This document shows positions 7,641-8,900 of a DNA stretch of 8,900 bases, one piece after another. The DNA comes from Pseudomonadota bacterium. GTDB lineage: Bacteria; Pseudomonadota; Gammaproteobacteria; Steroidobacterales; Steroidobacteraceae. The notes beneath the pieces are model-generated. The model did no database searches, was not told the origin of the DNA, and was given only the letters and a program-made list of their open reading frames with translations. Made by a program: the position numbers and the translations under genes. The DNA lies in assembly GCA_018241455.1 (NCBI GenBank), contig JAFEDW010000068.1, forward strand, positions 1-8,900. The letters run 5' to 3'. Position 1 is the first letter of the stretch, and each line of letters opens with the position of its first letter.

Positions 7641-8756
7641 ATGGAACTGAACAGTACCGAAGAAATCCTCGCAGAACTGCGCGCCGGCCGCATGGTCGTC
7701 GTCATGGACGACGAGGATCGCGAGAACGAGGGCGACCTGCTGATGGCGGCCGAGAAAGTCACGGCCGCTGACATCAATTTCATGGCGCGCTTCGGCCGCG
7801 GCCTGATCTGCCTGACGCTGACGCCCGAGCGTTGCGCACAACTGCGCCTGCCGCTGATGGTCACCGAGACCAACCGCGAACAGCGCACGAATTTCACCGT
7901 GTCGATCGAGGCGGCCGAAGGCGTGACCACCGGCATTTCCGCCTACGATCGCGCGCACACCGTGCGCACGGCCGTGGCGGCCGAAGCGCGCGCCGAGCAC
8001 CTGCGGCAGCCCGGGCATGTGTTCCCGATCATGGCGCAGCCCGGCGGTGTGTTGACGCGCGCCGGGCACACCGAGGCCGGCTGCGACCTGGCGCGACTGG
8101 CCGGCTTCCAGCCCGCGGCCGTCATCGTCGAGATCATGAACGAGGACGGCACGATGGCGCGCCGCCCGCAGCTCGAGGAATTCGCGCGCACGCACAAGCT
8201 CAAGATCGGCAGCATCGCCGACCTGATCCGCTACCGGTTGCGCAACGAACGCTCGGTCGAACGCATCGCCGACCAGCGCGTGCGCACCGAGTACGGCGAA
8301 TTCCGGCTGTACGCGTACGAAGACCACGTCAACCGCGACGTGCACCTGGCGCTGGTGCGCGGCACGCTCGATGCGGCCGCGACGCCGTGCGTGCGCGTGC
8401 ACCTCGTCGATACGCTGCGCGACGTGCTCGGCGTGCGCGATGCCAGCGGCGCGTGGACGTTGCGCGCCGCGTTGGCGCGCATCGCGGCCGAGCCCTGTGG
8501 CGTAGTCGTGATCCTGCGCCAGGGTGAATCGCCGCGCGAACTGGCTGATGCGGTGCGGGCACCGACCCGCGCCGAGGAGCGCGGCGATCGCGGGCGTGCG
8601 CAGGCGGGCGGGGTGTTGCGCACCATCGGTGTCGGCGCGCAGATCCTGCAGGACCTGGGCGTGCGCCGCATGCAGGTGCTGTCGGCGCCGAAGCACGTGC
8701 ACGGCCTCGCGGCCTTCGGCCTCGAGATCGTCGGCTATATCGACGACGCCGGTTAG
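7641..8756 (+). CDS. ribB: 3,4-dihydroxy-2-butanone 4-phosphate synthase fused to a degenerate GTP cyclohydrolase II domain (RibBX type)
   Basis: The N-terminal half (about 1-205) is a complete DHBP synthase, which makes 3,4-dihydroxy-2-butanone 4-phosphate from ribulose 5-phosphate. It has the acidic DDEDRENEGDL loop (23-33), GRGLICLTLTPERC, and GHTEA with His143. The C-terminal half (about 213-371) is recognisably RibA-like: it opens with RTEYGEFRLYAYED and ends with GVGAQILQDLGVRRMQVLSAPKH. The three-Cys zinc motif expected after GDVFGS is replaced by DVLGVRDASG (261-270) with no cysteine. The RQEGRGIGL catalytic motif reads RQGESPREL (293-301). GTP cyclohydrolase II activity is therefore unlikely. 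Such proteins are known in Proteobacteria as RibBX; many databases call them RibBA. The length, 371 residues, is typical. The start ATG has only a weak GGCGG upstream. ribH follows after 13 bp. Confidence 0.93.
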   Translation: MELNSTEEILAELRAGRMVVVMDDEDRENEGDLLMAAEKVTAADINFMARFGRGLICLTLTPERCAQLRLPLMVTETNREQRTNFTVSIEAAEGVTTGISAYDRAHTVRTAVAAEARAEHLRQPGHVFPIMAQPGGVLTRAGHTEAGCDLARLAGFQPAAVIVEIMNEDGTMARRPQLEEFARTHKLKIGSIADLIRYRLRNERSVERIADQRVRTEYGEFRLYAYEDHVNRDVHLALVRGTLDAAATPCVRVHLVDTLRDVLGVRDASGAWTLRAALARIAAEPCGVVVILRQGESPRELADAVRAPTRAEERGDRGRAQAGGVLRTIGVGAQILQDLGVRRMQVLSAPKHVHGLAAFGLEIVGYIDDAG

Positions 8757-8769
8757 CTATACTGATCGC

Positions 8770-8900
8770 ATGGGAAAAGCTGCGGAATCCGCGCCGGCGA
8801 GCGCGGTGGGCCTGCGCGTCGCGGTCGTCGCGGCGCGCTACAACGAGGAACTGGTCGACCAGCTGCTTGCCGGCGCGCAGGCCGCGTGGCGCGCGGCCGG
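8770..8900 (+). CDS. ribH: 6,7-dimethyl-8-ribityllumazine synthase, N-terminal part
   Basis: Only the first 43 codons are present; the gene runs off the right edge. After a short Ala/Ser-rich leader, the sequence GLRVAVVAARYNEELVDQLL matches the first strand and helix of lumazine synthase. Tyr24-Asn25 occupy the aromatic-Asn site that contacts the ring of the substrate. The enzyme condenses the RibD-pathway pyrimidine with the RibB product to make lumazine. It starts 13 bp after the ribB-type stop, as expected in an operon, although I see no clear Shine-Dalgarno. A TATACT at 8758-8763 resembles a -10 but has no -35. nusB often follows ribH in gammaproteobacteria but cannot be seen here. Confidence 0.9.
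   Translation, partial: MGKAAESAPASAVGLRVAVVAARYNEELVDQLLAGAQAAWRAA

Noticed and set aside
7608..8702. 364-codon minus-strand open frame opposite the ribB-type gene
   Set aside because: Antisense shadow with His/Arg/Ala-rich composition and no domain; the plus strand carries clear DHBP synthase motifs.
8758..8763. TATACT just before ribH as a possible promoter
   Set aside because: No -35 at a suitable distance, and the position only 7 bp before the ATG would leave essentially no leader; likely chance.

Overview
The window is a GC-rich chromosomal segment (third codon positions are mostly G or C) holding tightly packed housekeeping genes. An EttA factor, the order glyA-nrdR-ribD-riboflavin synthase-ribB fusion-ribH, and the residue-level character of the proteins point to a high-GC gammaproteobacterium, perhaps Xanthomonadales, Nevskiales or Steroidobacterales. 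That placement is inferred from protein character only; no rRNA or other phylogenetic marker is present. I see no mobile element, tRNA, rRNA or CRISPR array.

Layout. At the left edge is the tail of a cupin-like (JmjC/cupin_8) protein on the + strand (to 286). It converges on a two-gene minus-strand group: a Cys4 zinc-ribbon DUF4145 protein (310-1023) lying downstream of ettA (1167-2840). A divergent 150-bp region (2841-2990) separates ettA from a plus-strand histone-deacetylase/AcuC-family enzyme (2991-3947). The rest of the window is one plus-strand run: glyA (4006-5262), nrdR (5313-5861), ribD (5861-6964), riboflavin synthase (6980-7570), a ribB-type fusion with a degenerate GTP cyclohydrolase II domain (7641-8756), and the start of ribH (8770 to the edge).

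How the genes work together. The last genes encode most of riboflavin synthesis. RibD makes the pyrimidine intermediate, the RibB domain makes 3,4-dihydroxy-2-butanone 4-phosphate from ribulose 5-phosphate, RibH joins the two into lumazine, and riboflavin synthase forms riboflavin. The first committed step from GTP is not covered convincingly, because the RibA-like half of the fusion lacks the zinc-ligand and catalytic motifs. A separate ribA elsewhere in the genome is expected. GlyA supplies one-carbon units and NrdR controls ribonucleotide reductase, so the cluster groups nucleotide and cofactor metabolism.

The most notable features are the degenerate RibA half (a RibBX-type protein) and a sharply AT-rich 32-bp island with a perfect TATAAT just before that gene. 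This suggests the fusion gene has its own promoter inside the riboflavin run. I found no wholly undescribed system here; the region is largely ordinary.
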